Source: Escarpia spicata
Lineage: Eukaryota; Annelida; Polychaeta; Sabellida; Siboglinidae
Direction of reading: 5' to 3'
DNA: 64,000 nt
Assembly (NCBI GenBank): GCA_963995525.1
Contig: OZ023213.1
Location: forward strand, 38,809,449 to 38,873,448
Under the pieces are notes generated by a model. The model was not told the DNA's origin. It ran no database searches and saw nothing but the letters and a program-made list of their open reading frames with translations. A program made the translations under genes and the position numbers. Positions 43,726-56,134 of this stretch are shown here, piece after piece; position 1 is the stretch's first letter, and every line of letters starts with the position of its first letter.

Positions 43726-46510
43726 TTAATCCAATAAAGGGTTAAGTTGTTTCCGGAAAGCCGCCAAAGTTCCAACCGATCGCACACACTTTGGCAAGCT
43801 ATTCCACATATGTGAGCCTGTCACTGCAAAGCTGCCCCGTCCGATAGTTCTCTTAGACACCGTCACCGCGAGAAGCACTGCGTCACTCGCCGATCGAAAT
43901 GCACGTGTGGGCGCATTGCGAACTATCGCACAGTTGAGGTAGTTCGGAGCTAAGCCATGCAGGATCTTAAATATGTAAGTACATATCTTGAAAGTAATTC
44001 TCATTCTAATCGGCAGCCAATGCAGTGATTGCAGAATTGGTGTGATGTGATCTCGCCATCTGACGCGGTTGATGAGGCGAGCGGCTGAGTTCTGTGCTCG
44101 TTGAAGTCAGTCGGTCTGTCCAGTATTCATTCCACCGAGTAGAGCATTGCAGTAGTCGAGGCGACTTAGCACTCGCGTCAGCAGGTGACGAATTCTGCCG
44201 ATCAGGCGTAGATGGTAGTAGGCTGAAGAACAATAGCTGGAGACGAGGCGGTCTAAGTGCATGTGTTGGTCGAAGTAGCAGCCTAGATTTCTCGCTGCAT
44301 CTGTTGAACACGTAGATTGTGCGGTGACTGCAGCACGATAAACTCAGTTTTATCATTGTTGAGTTTAAGTTGATGCATCAGCATCCAGGCTCTAATCTCG
44401 GTGATGCACTGGATGAGCAGCTGTTTAGCGTTTTCCAGTTCGTCAGACACCATAGGGTTATAGCTGACATATAGCTGGATGTCATCAGCGAATCGGTGGT
44501 AAAGCACATGATATTTCTTGCAGATGTCAGCAATGGGTGTCATATATGCGTTGAACATCACTGGTCCAAGTACTGACCCGAGGTACACCGTGGTAGATGG
44601 GGATTGCGTTCGAAGAAGACGAACCAATCGTGACACACTGAGATCTGCCGGTCAAGTATGATCTAAACCAGTCAAGTGTCATACCGCCGATGTTGAAACG
44701 TGAAACCAGAGTGTTCAACAATCCGTCAATGTTGATCGTGTCGAATGCTGCACTCGTGTCGAGAAGAACCAGCATGACACAACGTCCCGAGTCAAGGTTG
44801 CGCATGATGTCGTGTTGTACTTTCATCAGAGCTGTTTCTGTAGAATGATGTTGTCTATAAGCCGATTGCATTTCATCATGCAGCTTATTCGTTGCCATGT
44901 GCAGATTCAGGCGTTTAAGGACGACTTGCTCGATCAACTTTCCTATGAAAGCGAGGTTGGAGATGGGATGGTAGTTCTCCAGTTCGTTCTGGTCAAGTGA
45001 GACTTTCTTCAGTAACGGTGTCACTAGGGCAGTTTTCAGTTCACCAGGAAACACTCCTATGTTTAGTGACGCATTTACAATGTTGACGAGTGTGGGTAGC
45101 GTAACGGATAAAGTAGTTTTAAGTAGCCATGTAGGTAGCACATCAAGTGGACAACATTTCGTTGGTCTGGACATGATGATCGTTTGCAGCTCTTCAGCGT
45201 CAGTTGAACAGAGATTGTTTAGACCTTGCAACACAGGTGGAGCAGCAGGCAGGAGTAGCATCACGATAGGTTCTGTTATCACTTTTGCACGCGTAACATC
45301 GACAACTTTTTTTATCTTTTCTTCAAAGAACTCGGCAAAGGCATGACACATTGATTCATCGTTCTCGCGATCAGGTAATTTCCGGTCACTGCATTTGGTT
45401 AGTGAATGTAACACTTGGAATGTTGTTTTTGCGTCAGCATTGTTCAGTGCTGCACCATAGTAGGCGATTTTCACATTTCGGATATGATGTTTAACGTTGT
45501 TTATTTGTGACAAGTAGATCTGCTTGTCGATTTCGAGTCCGGTTAGGCGCCATTTTCTCTCAAGTGCTCGTCGCTTACGCCTTAAACTCGTCATCAAACC
45601 ATGGCTGGCTTTTCTTTGATCGTCAAGTTCGCGACACAACTGGAGCATGAATGTCAAGTGTGACAGAAATGGAATGTCGATACTGTTGTAGGAGATTGTC
45701 GACGCTATCGCTGTTATTGTCATCGTGTGAGGTTAGTGCAGCATGAAGGTCAGTTTTGAAGATATCCAGGTCTACATGACGGTAGTCATGCCCTCGCCAC
45801 TTGTTGGTTGGTGTGGCGTGTCTCCTTCAATAGAAAATGTTATTGTGTGGTGATCCGAAAACGTGTTAGGTAGGACAGCAGCGGGAGATGTGAGGATGGT
45901 GTCTTCTTTCCGGAAGATAACGGCGTCCAGCGTGTGGCTGGAACGGTGCGTAGGACCAGTCACATGCTGGACGATAATGCATCGTTGAAGTGAAAATTGA
46001 AATCGCCCAATATCAACAGTCGTCCTGGAATGGTCACAAGTGATGTTACGAGATCTTCGAATTCGTCCAGAAAGCTGGATATATTGGAAGATGGTGGCCT
46101 GTATATCAATACAAAGTAGTACGATGGCTTGTCACACGACAGTTGTAAAAGCTCGAACTGGATCGGTGTTACGGCAGGTCTATGTACCAGTTTCAGCGAA
46201 CTTCTGTGCAGAACACCCAGACCACCGCCGTGTTTCACCGATCGGTTGAGTTTCTTAAACTCGAACCCCGGCAGTGTTAAATCGTTGACGATATCTTCAT
46301 GCTCATCTCGCAGCCAGGTCTCTGTGAAGAAGGAGATGTCAGCATCAGCGTCTAGTAACGTCTCGCTCACAACAGATACTTTGTTGCAGATATATCTAGT
46401 GTTCGGTAAAACAAGTTTCAGTGATGGCGATGGTGTCCTTGTGCTGATACACTTTAGGTAGCGTGCTCGAGGTACAGGCTTAGTGGATGCTGTTGGTCGC
46501 GCTGACACAA
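43726..46510 (-). mobile_element. L2-like non-LTR retrotransposon, endonuclease plus RT, nearly complete
   Basis: Minus-strand EN domain from about 46510: FFTETWLRDEHED, GLGVLHRSSLKLVH, YRPPSSNISSFL, ILGDFNFHFND, then SDHHTITF (45860-45835) near its end. RT from 45723: an approximately 398-codon frame with ENYHPISNLAFIGKLIEQVV, QSAYRQHHSTETALMK and LLDTSAAFDTIN. After one frameshift near 44600 follow GSVLGPVMFNAYM and the intact FADDIQLY box (about 44500). The C-terminal WNSLPKCVRS ends at a stop near 43726. Only a handful of frameshifts or stops are seen, so it is the best-preserved element here. Possible 3' UTR to a TTATTATTATTATAG end near 43200. Confidence 0.88.
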
Positions 46511-46514
46511 GTAC

Positions 46515-47017
46515 ATGATGATCTAATTTAGGGCATAATTCTTCTATGAATGTTTGGTAATTCTCAATGACATCTCTAGGAGGTCGGTATATATTTCCAA
46601 GGATGATTTTTTCTTGACGGTGTTTGATGTTATTTCAATAAATTGTCCTTCCCATATGTTTGACTTTGTATAAATATCTAACAATTTATAGTTGTAATTT
46701 TTATCAAGATATATTGCTAGGCCAGCGTGACCACTACATGTTCTGCCTTGTGATATTAAATTGTAACCATCAATTTGTAATAAGGAGGTATTAGAATCAT
46801 CCTTAAGCCACGTTTCTTGTAAACAAAGAGCGTTGATTTTACAATTATTGTTTCTAAGTATGTCTAGCTTGATAACAATTTCGTCAATTTTTGCATTTAG
46901 ACATTGACAATTTAGACTTAGTATTGTAAATTTGTCCTGTTTGTTTTTTATGTGATTAATCAAGTCGTCATCATTAAAATATGGTGACTGATGAATTATA
47001 TTTAATTCACCATCTTC
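46515..47017 (-). mobile_element. 5' endonuclease fragment of a second element (EN2)
   Basis: ILSLNCQCLNAKIDE, CLQETWLKDDSN, GHAGLAIYLDKNYNYK, NIWEGQFIEI and, after a frameshift, IYRPPRDVIENYQTF. This is the first half of an apurinic-endonuclease-like domain of a different family from both neighbours, cut off before the GDFN motif. It directly precedes the 43726-46510 element. Confidence 0.8.
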
Positions 47018-47627
47018 ATCTAACACAATCTCATCCCTGGTTGGTTCTAGCACATGTTGAGAAAGGAATGTATCTTGAACTAAAACAAAAAACTTGTGGT
47101 CTTCTCTCCCCATACTCTGTAGAGATTTCCATTGTATATGCCCATGGTTAAAATCCCCCATAATAATAGTCCCGTTTGCTTACTTCCCTTATAGCGTTTT
47201 GTATTTTTTCATTCTCTTCTATGCTTATGTTTGGACTTTGATAAACTAACCCAACTGTTAACGTTGAGTTTCCTGTAACTATGTTACACCAAACAGCTTC
47301 TTTGCAATCTGCTTCTCTTTCTAATTTTATTTCATAAGCCTGAATAGATTCTTTAATATATAAAATAACTCCACCTCCCTTTCTTCCTATTCTATCTTTT
47401 CTAAACATTACATATCCTGTCAGCCCCAATTCAGCATCTGATATATCGGTGGTGGTCCAGGATTCGGTTATACCTATTATATGAGGGTCAATATCTTCTA
47501 CCATAATGTTTAGTTCATTTCTTTTGTTTACTATACTCCTTGCATTTAAACAAACACATTTATATATATTTAAAGAATTATTTTCTATACCACCGTAACT
47601 TCCTAACAAACGTTCAGTATTGATCAT
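47018..47627 (-). mobile_element. 5' endonuclease fragment of a third element (EN1)
   Basis: CVCLNARSIVNKRNELN, GITESWTTTDISD, RKGGGVILYIKESIQAYE, then after a one-base frameshift (near 47160) MGDFNHGHIQWKSL and LEPTRDEIVLD. CR1-like, perhaps the same family as the RT at 1-2004, which uses related linker sequence. It stops at VLD and passes without a stop codon into EN2. Confidence 0.8.
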
Positions 47628-47943
47628 ACTTACGATACATTGTTTGTCAAATTAATCAAATTAAACAGCATGACATGTTAACAAAAACACATTTTGGCAA
47701 AATCATATATAAAACGCATATAACGCGCATGCGTCTGAATAGTACATTTAAAGGAGATGTTGCATGCTCCCCATTAGTGCATTTTAAACTTATCATAACT
47801 GAGAGAAGTAAAAATGTGTAAATGAACATTTTGAAAAGAAAAAAAAAGAAAGTGTGTAAAAAAAACATTCATACATATAAAGGTCGCATAGAGGAGATTA
47901 TGCAAGTGACTGTCCATTTAGACATAGTCCGCTTCAGTTAAAA

Positions 47944-48379
47944 ATACCTGATGATAGCCAGATAACGCTCTGGCATTGATGCATTGTTCGAGCAGTCACA
48001 CAAGAAGATAGTGTCTGATGATAGCCAGGTAACACACATTGGTGCATTGTTCGCCGTCACACAAGAAAAAAATACCTAATGACAGCCAGATAACGCTCTG
48101 GCATTGATGCAGTGTTCGAGCAGTCACACAAGAAAAAAATACCTAATGACAGCCAGATAATGCTCTGGCATTGATGCAGTGTTCGAGCAGTCACACAAGA
48201 AGATAGTGCCTGATGATAGCCAGGTAACACACATTGGTGCATTGTTCGCCCAGTCACACGAGAAAAAAATACCTAATGATAGCCAGATAACGCTCTGGCA
48301 TTGATGCATTGTTCGAGCAGTCACACAAAAAGAAAATACCTGATGATAGCCAGGTAACACTCTGGCATTGACCGCGCAG
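47944..48379. repeat. 67-bp tandem repeat, 7 copies, each with a small hairpin
   Basis: Units start near 47956, 48023, 48084, 48151, 48218, 48281 and 48348 and carry GCCAGATAACGCTCTGGC, a 6-bp stem-loop. The array begins at the stop codon of the ORF1 at 48380, and the stop-codon context (CAGTCACACAA on the plus strand) is part of every unit. Confidence 0.92.
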
Positions 48380-49132
48380 TCACACAAAGGCCTTTACGTC
48401 TTCTTCTGTTTTCACGTGAACGATTTGCTCTCCCACTTTGACAAAGACTTTGCCATCTTTTGTCCACACAGTTTTTCTCTCCTTGATGTTGTTGATGCAG
48501 AAGCGATGTAGTTCAGCACGTTTTTTGTTAACAGTTCGTTCATGTAAACATTGGTGCCTTTAAGGGTTTTTCGAACAGAGTTCATCTTTTTTATGAATCG
48601 CAAATTTTACGATCATTGGTCTTCCTTGGTGTCGGTTGTCATGGCTGTCGCGGTTGTCGTGGTTGTCTCTGGTTGGTAGTTGATGGGCTTTGCTAATGTC
48701 GCCTACGTTTATCGTGACATCTGGGAATTTGCTCTGGACAAAAGTTTTTTCATCTGTCTCGGCTGTTACCTCGGGCAATCCATTTATAACCAAACAATCT
48801 TGTCTTGAGTATTGCTAGATTTCGTCCAGTTGTGTTTCCATATCAACGTTTTGTTTTGTTATGATTTGTAATTTGTCGGTGAGAGTTTCAATGGTTGTTT
48901 TCAGCAGAGTTTTCTTTGGTTAGTTTTTGATGATCATTTGCTATTACAAAAATTTCATTTTGCACTGATTCCAGCTTTGTTTCTCCCGTTTTGCTGATGC
49001 ATTCCACAAATTTGTTCATCACATCTGCTATCATGGTGTTTTGTTTTTGAAGCATCAGTTCCATCATATCTTGTTGCATCATCAGAAAGGTTTAAATGTA
49101 GTCGTAGCGGTCGCTGTCTCTGCGGTCGACAT
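48380..49132 (-). mobile_element. non-LTR retrotransposon ORF1 (coiled coil plus RRM-like), decayed
   Basis: An RNA-binding nucleic-acid chaperone type ORF1. From ATG 49132: MSTAETATATTTFKPF, then a Met/Gln-rich coiled-coil stretch (QQDMMELMLQKQNTM), QYSRQDCLVINGLPE (the hallmark opening of the RRM-like domain), VGDISKAHQLPT, RPMIVKFAIHKKDEL, LKGTNVYMNELLTK and, one frame over, TVWTKDGKVFVKVGEQIVHV to a TGA at 48382-48380. Stops or frameshifts occur near 49084, 48888, 48825 and 48520. Its ORF2 may be EN1. Confidence 0.82.
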
Positions 49133-49134
49133 TG

Positions 49135-50605
49135 TCACTTCGCTCACTTGAACAACCTTTTTTGTCTTTCAGTTTGTCCTGGGCATGTTGAGAAGTCTCA
49201 GCAATTTACCACGAAGTCGCACGTTATTCAACCCACGACGGAGGTTATGCGTGATTGACGTAATCACTACCTCAGCTGACATTGGTGCACTGTCATCGGT
49301 TATGCTTGGACAGGCAGGCAGCCAACTGTGAAATGGTGAACACAAAAGTATTCAACAGGTATTCATCACAGAAAATAACAAATAAGGGATTCGTGGGGTG
49401 GTCACAGGTTGAGGTGACCGGTGGCATAATCGACCCCACTTTTAAGGTTTATCCTCATTATATATAGTGTAATGCGTCAGCGGGTAGTGTTGGTTTTAGA
49501 TTTGGTGTGGTTGACTGGTGTGCTTGGCTAGTATTATACTGTGCAGTAGGTCTATGGTGATTTTAACAGTAAGGACATTGTTTGATATATGATATCATGT
49601 ATACCAATACTGCTTGTTTTATGTGCGGAAATGTGGGCTCTGTCAACCTGAGGTACAGGAGACTAGTATGGGCTCAGTCACAGGCCTGGCCTTCGAATGT
49701 CGAGCCCTCATTTCTCTCTTATCACGTTAATAAATAAACATCATTCATTTGGCCTTTTTTCATCACTATATTGAACTTTGTGTTGTTGCTTGCACACAAA
49801 TATTTTGTTTAACTCATATATTGTAATAAAAACAACACTTATTACCCCATAGCTAAAATTATGTATAATATATTCCTATAAAATATGAAATAATAACAAT
49901 AAAGAAAATACATATATGTATATCAAGAACTAATGATATAAACATGGTCCAGTACTTAGAATATATATATATATTTATAATTGAATATATTGTGACAATT
50001 GGGAATGAACCCCTAAACAAAACGTCTGAATTCTACTCTCCATAGTAAACAAATGCCATAGTGAGCACAAGCCCTGCAATCAACCACCTTGTGTTCCCAA
50101 AGTAATTACCACTACATACCTACCGAGTCTAAACTACATCTACCAGATAATGCCTACTTCAAACATGACCCATAACTCTTCCAGTAACAGAAATAAAATG
50201 ATGTACTATATTCCTAATATACCACTTAGCAATGGAGATTGGTTCATACACACGTTATCAGACAAGCCAGAAATGCATTCTGCCAGTGGTTGGCCTCAAC
50301 AGAGATTTAGCGAGCACGTCTTGTAAGTTGTAGCACCAAGTTATCAGCAGTCTCTGAATAGGTCCTGTTGCGACAGACTTGAGCTATGATGAATAACTGA
50401 TCATGAATCTGAATCACCTGACATGACCCCAGTTCTACTCCAGTCACAGACATAAATAGTAGCACACATTAGTAGAACTACACTTGCGAATGATCAATGA
50501 TGCAATTGCATGAAGCCTGTGCACAACATTACACAATACCAATCTGCATAGTTAGCCTACATATTGAATTACAGCATATTTGGTTTGATAATCAGTACCA
50601 AGTAT
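49135..50605. other. no gene seen
   Basis: Possible 5' UTR of the ORF1 element near 49140-49260. The rest is AT-rich with no supported feature. Confidence 0.4.
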
Positions 50606-53290
50606 AATAATAATAATAAATCACTTCTAACGCGCCAATATCCTCAGACAGTCCAAGCTCAGTGGCGCACCAAAACCAAAGGATTAAGTGTTCTCGTACT
50701 CGTGTGCTAGGCGAAAGTTTCCAACAAATGTGTGGATGTGCTGGGAAGCTAGTGAGGAAAGGCGATATTGAAAAAATAGGTTTTCAGGTGACGAAGAATT
50801 GTAACAATATTTTCTGCTGATTTAACATTAACGGGAAGCGAATTCCATATAGTTGGCGCGGCAACTGAAAAAGCTCGAGTTCCAGCCTTTGTCTTAACTC
50901 TAGGAACAGATAGCAACTTCGAACTAGACGACCTAGCTGGTGTGAGCGTTGAGTGTAAATAACTAGGTTGTTTGGATGAAAGGGCTTGGTAGGTGATTGA
51001 ACAGATCTTAAACATAATGCGATATCGCATGGGGAGCCAATGCAGTGATTTTAGAAGTGGCACTGAGCGGGAGAATCGAGGAGATTGTGTGACTACCCTT
51101 GCTAAACAATGTTGGACACGTTGTAGTTTTGCAATATCCTTGATAGCAATATTATGAAGGAGGGAATTGCAATAATCTAATCTGCTGCTAACAAGAGCTG
51201 TTGCGATAGTCTTAGCAACAGAAAGCGACATATGTCAGCGAATGCGGCGAAGATCACGGATATGATAAAAACAGTGTAGAGAGTGAAAAGCAAAGGCCCA
51301 AGAACGGAACCCTGGGGAATGCCACATGAAGTGGGGAGTGAGGTTGAAAAATAATTATCTATCTTTATAGATTTATGTTTATTGGTTATTTATGAAGAAA
51401 ACCAGGTCAGAGCTGTGCCAGATATGCCATACCACATTGAAAAACATTTGACAAGAGATCAATGGTATCAAAGGCGGCCATTGTGTACTTTTAAGAGAGC
51501 AGTCTCTGTAGAATGAAACTGTTTGTATGTTGATTGTAGCACACTGGTTAAACAAGTTGAGCTGATATGACACCTTAGACAGCTTGCTACGACTTTCTCA
51601 AGTATCTTAGAAATAAAGCTAAGATTAGAAATTGGCCTATAATTTTTGAAATCCATCTATTAGCAGAGAAGTCTTCTTGAGAACAAGATTTACATATGCA
51701 TGTTTAAAATCATCTGGAAATTTACCCGAACTCAGTGATAAAGTTATGATATTTGTTCTTGTACCAAGTAAAGAGTCAAGACATGCTTTTAGTAGTACGG
51801 TTGGTAATGGATCGAGATCGCAGGACTTATTTGGGGAGGACATTATTATTTTCCTCACTTCATCAACTGTGGCTGGCTCAAACAATACAAGTGGTGAATT
51901 TACTTGTGGGGAGTCCACATTTACAGTACTTAAAGTGTGACATGGAAAAACAGAACGTATAAGACTGATTTTATCTTTGAATGAGTCACACAGAGATTTG
52001 ACTGACACATGACTAGGTAGAGATGGAGGCGGGCGTCTGTGTAGAATATGATTTATGCAGTTCCATAGCTGACGTGGGTTATCAGAGACCGTGTTTGTGT
52101 AATAATCTGATTTAGCTTTGGCCATTTGTCTGCTGCAGTAGTGACACTGTTTAGAATATCGTGATCCGTCCAAAGGCGAGCGTGATTTGCGCCATACACG
52201 TTCAAGATAGCGCCGGCGCTTTTTAGATTGTAAAATTTCAGGAGTCATCCATGGAGCATGTGGCTTTTGGGACAAAGATTTAGATCTTAAGTAAATCTTT
52301 GAGTACTTGACAGTACTGTCGACACAGATCTGATAGATGTTCTTTGGGGTTACTGATGAGGTCGGATTCAAGGATGTCCGTCATTAATGCAGCAATGTCA
52401 ATTTTATGGATCGGTCGGTAAAACATGTTGTATTTGGGCTCTACGGGAATTTTAGGAACTTTGAGTTCAACAATGACAGTATGGTGGTCTGAAGCAGTAG
52501 GTGTCTGAATATTGTTACAATCTGAACGGGTGATTAAGAGATCGAGCCAGTGGCCATGTATGTGTGTTGAGAAGGTAACATGTTGTTTCATGTCATAGGA
52601 TGCCAGAATGTCATTAAATGTACTTGTTGTTGATGAAGGTGTGTCCAGAGTATATAAAATTCTGAATAAATAGCTACCAGATTTTCAAGTAGATCCTGGA
52701 ATTCTTCAAAGAAATGGGCAGGGTGTCCTGTAGGGTGATAAATGCACACAAAATAAGCAGAGAAAGATGAATCGGAAATTTCGGCACAGATGGCCTCAAA
52801 GTTGGAGTAATCAGGGTTTTAATGCAAATTTACTTTGAACTGTTTTGAGATGAGAAATCCAACACCACCACCTCGCCCAACTGAACGTGAGCGATGATGG
52901 AAGGTGAAATTGGAAGGAGAAATGTCAGCAATGCATGCAGCTGTGTCATGTGGTCTGAGCCAGGTCTCAGTGACTGCAAGGTTGTCTATTGTCTTGGAAG
53001 TTAATAAATCGGTAAGCGAGGCTGTTTTGTCTCGAATAGATCAAACGTTAGTGGTAGCCACTCGAATGTTGCGCCTGATAGCAGGTTCTGGATTTAGACT
53101 TACATCTCTTGCTAGTAGTAAGATAATTGCCAATTGAAATGTTGGCTTAGAGTGGGGGATTGGCAGTAACTTTCTATTAAAGCAAAGATTAAGATATATG
53201 GCAAACTGTGTAGCTGTGACAAGGAATCTTGTATTCTCATGTACTGAGAAACTGTTGAAATGACGGCCGACCGTTGGGGACTAAGTGGTT
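50606..53290 (-). mobile_element. L2/CR1-type retrotransposon with decayed 2A-like leader; internal RT deletion
   Basis: Minus strand. An open leader from about 53283 ends in LLLARDVSLNPEP (about 53121-53083), a degenerate 2A motif. The endonuclease follows: TETWLRPHD, GRGGGVGFLIS, YHPTGHPAHFFEEF, SDHHTVIVELK. RT blocks: NYRPISNLSFISKILEKVVA, HSTETALLKVHN, GIPQGSVLGPLLFTLYT. The reading then jumps straight to RRIRRHMSLSVAKTI (near 51310-51230), so the catalytic ADD box and much of the palm/thumb are deleted. SSRLDYCNSLLHNI, LPLLKSLHWLP-type and WNSLPVNVKS blocks follow, then a 3' UTR with GGTGCGCCACTGAGC and a TTATTATTATTATTA tail (50623-50606). Confidence 0.88.
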
Positions 53291-53299
53291 TGCACAGCA

Positions 53300-54035
53300 T
53301 CAAATCATGACCTCTTGAAGCAGGAGAACAGGATAAAAATAAAAAGTAATAAAAATGCTGGTGACATTGTCTTGGTGACAGTTCCTCAAAATGGTGAAGT
53401 ATAAATAATGTCTCATAAAAATATTAAATAGTTGAAAATAATCAACTATTCTAAAACGGTATAATTGTACTAAACATAATATAAATTTATAGGTTATAAA
53501 ACGTGAGTTGGCGATAATCAATGACAATATTACAGGTCGTATGATTGTCCGCAGTCAGCAGGCCTGTGCAAAATGACAAGACGCTTAGTGCCCATGCAAA
53601 GAAAAGTCTTCATCCCAGTGCGATTTTGGGTATAAAAGAACATCTTGTTGAAATGACCTGTTAGTATATAGTTTATAAGGGGACTGCCCCTGCTGTAGCA
53701 TGTTGTGTACGTAAGCCTGCTGGCACGAAAATCAAATCGATTTGTATTATCGCCCAATTAATTTAAGTACAAGATTTAACAGTGTTGGTGGAGACAATTT
53801 ATGAAATGTTTGTTTATGCAAACAATGCAATACGCTGACACTAATTCTACACCAGTGTCACAGACAAAATTAAACGTGAGATTGCAAAAATGATTTTGAA
53901 TCACGCAGTGACAAAATAAACAAGTACAGTACTGTACCACCTTACGCCACCTAGCGACCAACCCCGATAAAACAACTTCAAGATAATGGGCAACATCCTC
54001 GCAAGCCAGGGGTGGTGCCTATGTACAGTACCCCT
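53300..54035. other. no gene seen
   Basis: No exon or element recognised between the two L2 copies. Confidence 0.35.
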
Positions 54036-54039
54036 GGCT

Positions 54040-55450
54040 GATATCCTACACAATGTATGGGAGTAGACTTAACAATTACTGTCCTATCTGTAATCTTAGT
54101 TTTCTGTTGAAAGTATTGGAGAACGTTGTTGCAAATCGACTCAATGAACACATTTATTCACAGCACTTATCAATTGATCTACAATCTGCATATAAGCGAA
54201 TTCATTCAACTGAGACGGCTCTTCTTAAAATACACAATGACATTGTATGCAATATGGATAATAGCAAATTGACTGCTCTCACCTTACTAGATCTATCAGC
54301 TGCTTTTGATACAATAGATCACGACATTCTTTTATATCGCCTTAATACACATTTTGGTATATCTGGCATGGCTCTTCAGTGGTTTAGTTTATATTTTTTA
54401 GACCGATACCAAAGCATTAACATATCTGGCTCACACCTTCCATTTGGTGTCCCACAAAGTCCTGTCCTTGGCCCTGTTCTGTTTAGCTTATACACTACAT
54501 CCCTCAGTCGAGTCATAACTAATCATAATATAAATCATCACTTCTGTGCTGAAGAAACACAGGTGTATATATCACTTTCACCAACTGATACACATACATC
54601 TCGATCAATTTTAAATGTCTCACTGACATCTTGCTGTGGATGGAAGCAAGTAAATTTAAGCTAAATCCAGATAAAACTGATCTAATTATTATTGGCACAA
54701 AACTACTTTCCAGTTAAATTGCTTTGCAATGATACATCACCTGTTCGTAATCCAGGTGTTTTCTTTGACAGTGATTTCAGCTTTCACAAGAACATTTCTC
54801 AAGTATGTAAATCCTGTTTCTATCATATATATGTGATTTCTGCCGAATTCGGCATCATTTGTCTTTATCTACTGCTAACACGATATCAGCATCTCTAATT
54901 AGCAATCGATTTGACTATTGCAACTCACTCCTAAACGATATTGCTAAAAAGGACTTGGCTAATCTCCAACATGTACAGAATTGTTTAGCACGTGTAGTAC
55001 TAAAAGCACCTCGTTTCTCACTATCTCTGCCCCTTCTTAGACAGTTGCATTGGCTTCCAGTTACATATCGAATACAATTCAAATTAACCACTGTCACATG
55101 TCGTACCCTTTCTATGCAACACCCATCCTATTTGTTTAGTCTCCTTCGTTTTTCCAATATCCCCAGGAATCTCAAGACTTTTTGTTCCGAAAACCAAGCT
55201 TAATATCGGCAAACACGCTTTTTCTGTAGCTGCACCTAAAATCTGGAATCAACTCCTTATTGCTTTAAAATCATCTGAGACTACAGATACCTTTCATAAA
55301 AAAAATGAACACTTATTTATTTGAAATTGTATTCCCACCCTAACCTTTGGCAGTCCCTTGCTGTAATGACAACTCTTGCTTGTCCCTGTTAACGATTTTG
55401 CCCAATGATTCTTGTATGTTGCGCCTCTGAGCTCAGATTCCTGGGGATTC
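54040..55450 (+). mobile_element. L2-like RT element, 5'-truncated, catalytic box mutated
   Basis: NNYCPICNLSFLLKVLENVV, IHSTETALLKIHNDI, LTLLDLSAAFDTIDHDILL, GVPQSPVLGPVLFSLYT, then HFCAEETQVYISL where the family has YADDTQ: both catalytic aspartates are replaced. A stop or frame change near 54664 is followed by SNRFDYCNSLLNDIAKKDL, APRFSLSLPLLRQLHWLP and the GTAGCTGCACCTAAAATCTGG block (55227 onward), then a TTGCGCCTCTGAGC 3' UTR. The 5' part including the endonuclease is missing. Confidence 0.88.
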
Positions 55451-55679
55451 AGGTTTGCAAGACAAATCAATTCACCAACATACAACTCATGAACACGACA
55501 AACCAAAAAAACGTGTAACAAAAAACAAACCCAAAACAGAAAAAGGACATGGGTAGGACACACACTTTGAACAGGCAATACAATAGTCACAAGAGACGCA
55601 TTGGAATGGAACACACAGGGGGAACGAAAAACATGAAGGCTGAGAAACAAGTGGAGGAGATCAACAGCAAAGGAACTGA

Positions 55680-55850
55680 AGACCAGGGGCCGGTTTCATG
55701 AAGCTTACTTAAAGTTACGCAACTAATTAGCGTCACATGTTTGCGTAAACTCCTATGTTCATTTGTATTAAAAAATCACATAATTTACTAAGACAATCAT
55801 CTTAGCATTAAGAAAATTCTTAGCTGCTTCATGAAACCAGCCCCAGGAAC
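55680..55850. repeat. small imperfect inverted repeat
   Basis: GGGGCCGGTTTCATGAAGC (55685) and GCTTCATGAAACCAGCCCC (55826) are near-complements about 120 bp apart. Ends of this kind are common in small TIR elements. Confidence 0.65.
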
Positions 55851-55989
55851 TTACCCAGAGTCTATAAGACTGGTAGATGACTGGCCAAGAAGGGTAATCA
55901 AACTGATAAGACTGGTGGAATTTAGAGGGGGCCAGCTGGCCACTACATTAACTAAAAATTTAGTAAAATAAATGTTTCAAGTCAACCAG

Positions 55990-56130
55990 TACAATTGGGA
56001 GTGAAACAAATCAAATGGATCAGTATTAATTAAATAAATGACTGGTTTGTGTTTGTAAAAACTAAACGAGCCAATAATGGCTGTGGTTGATGTGAATGTC
56101 TTCCAAGCAAGCCGTTCGCACACTAAAAGA
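55990..56130 (+). repeat. dispersed repeat, partner at 34907-35066
   Basis: Shares GGATCAGTATTAATTAAATAAATG and ATGGCTGTGGTTGATGTGAATGTCTTCCAAGCAA-type blocks with the inverted copy in intron 3 (longer runs not shown). Confidence 0.6.
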
Positions 56131-56134
56131 TACG

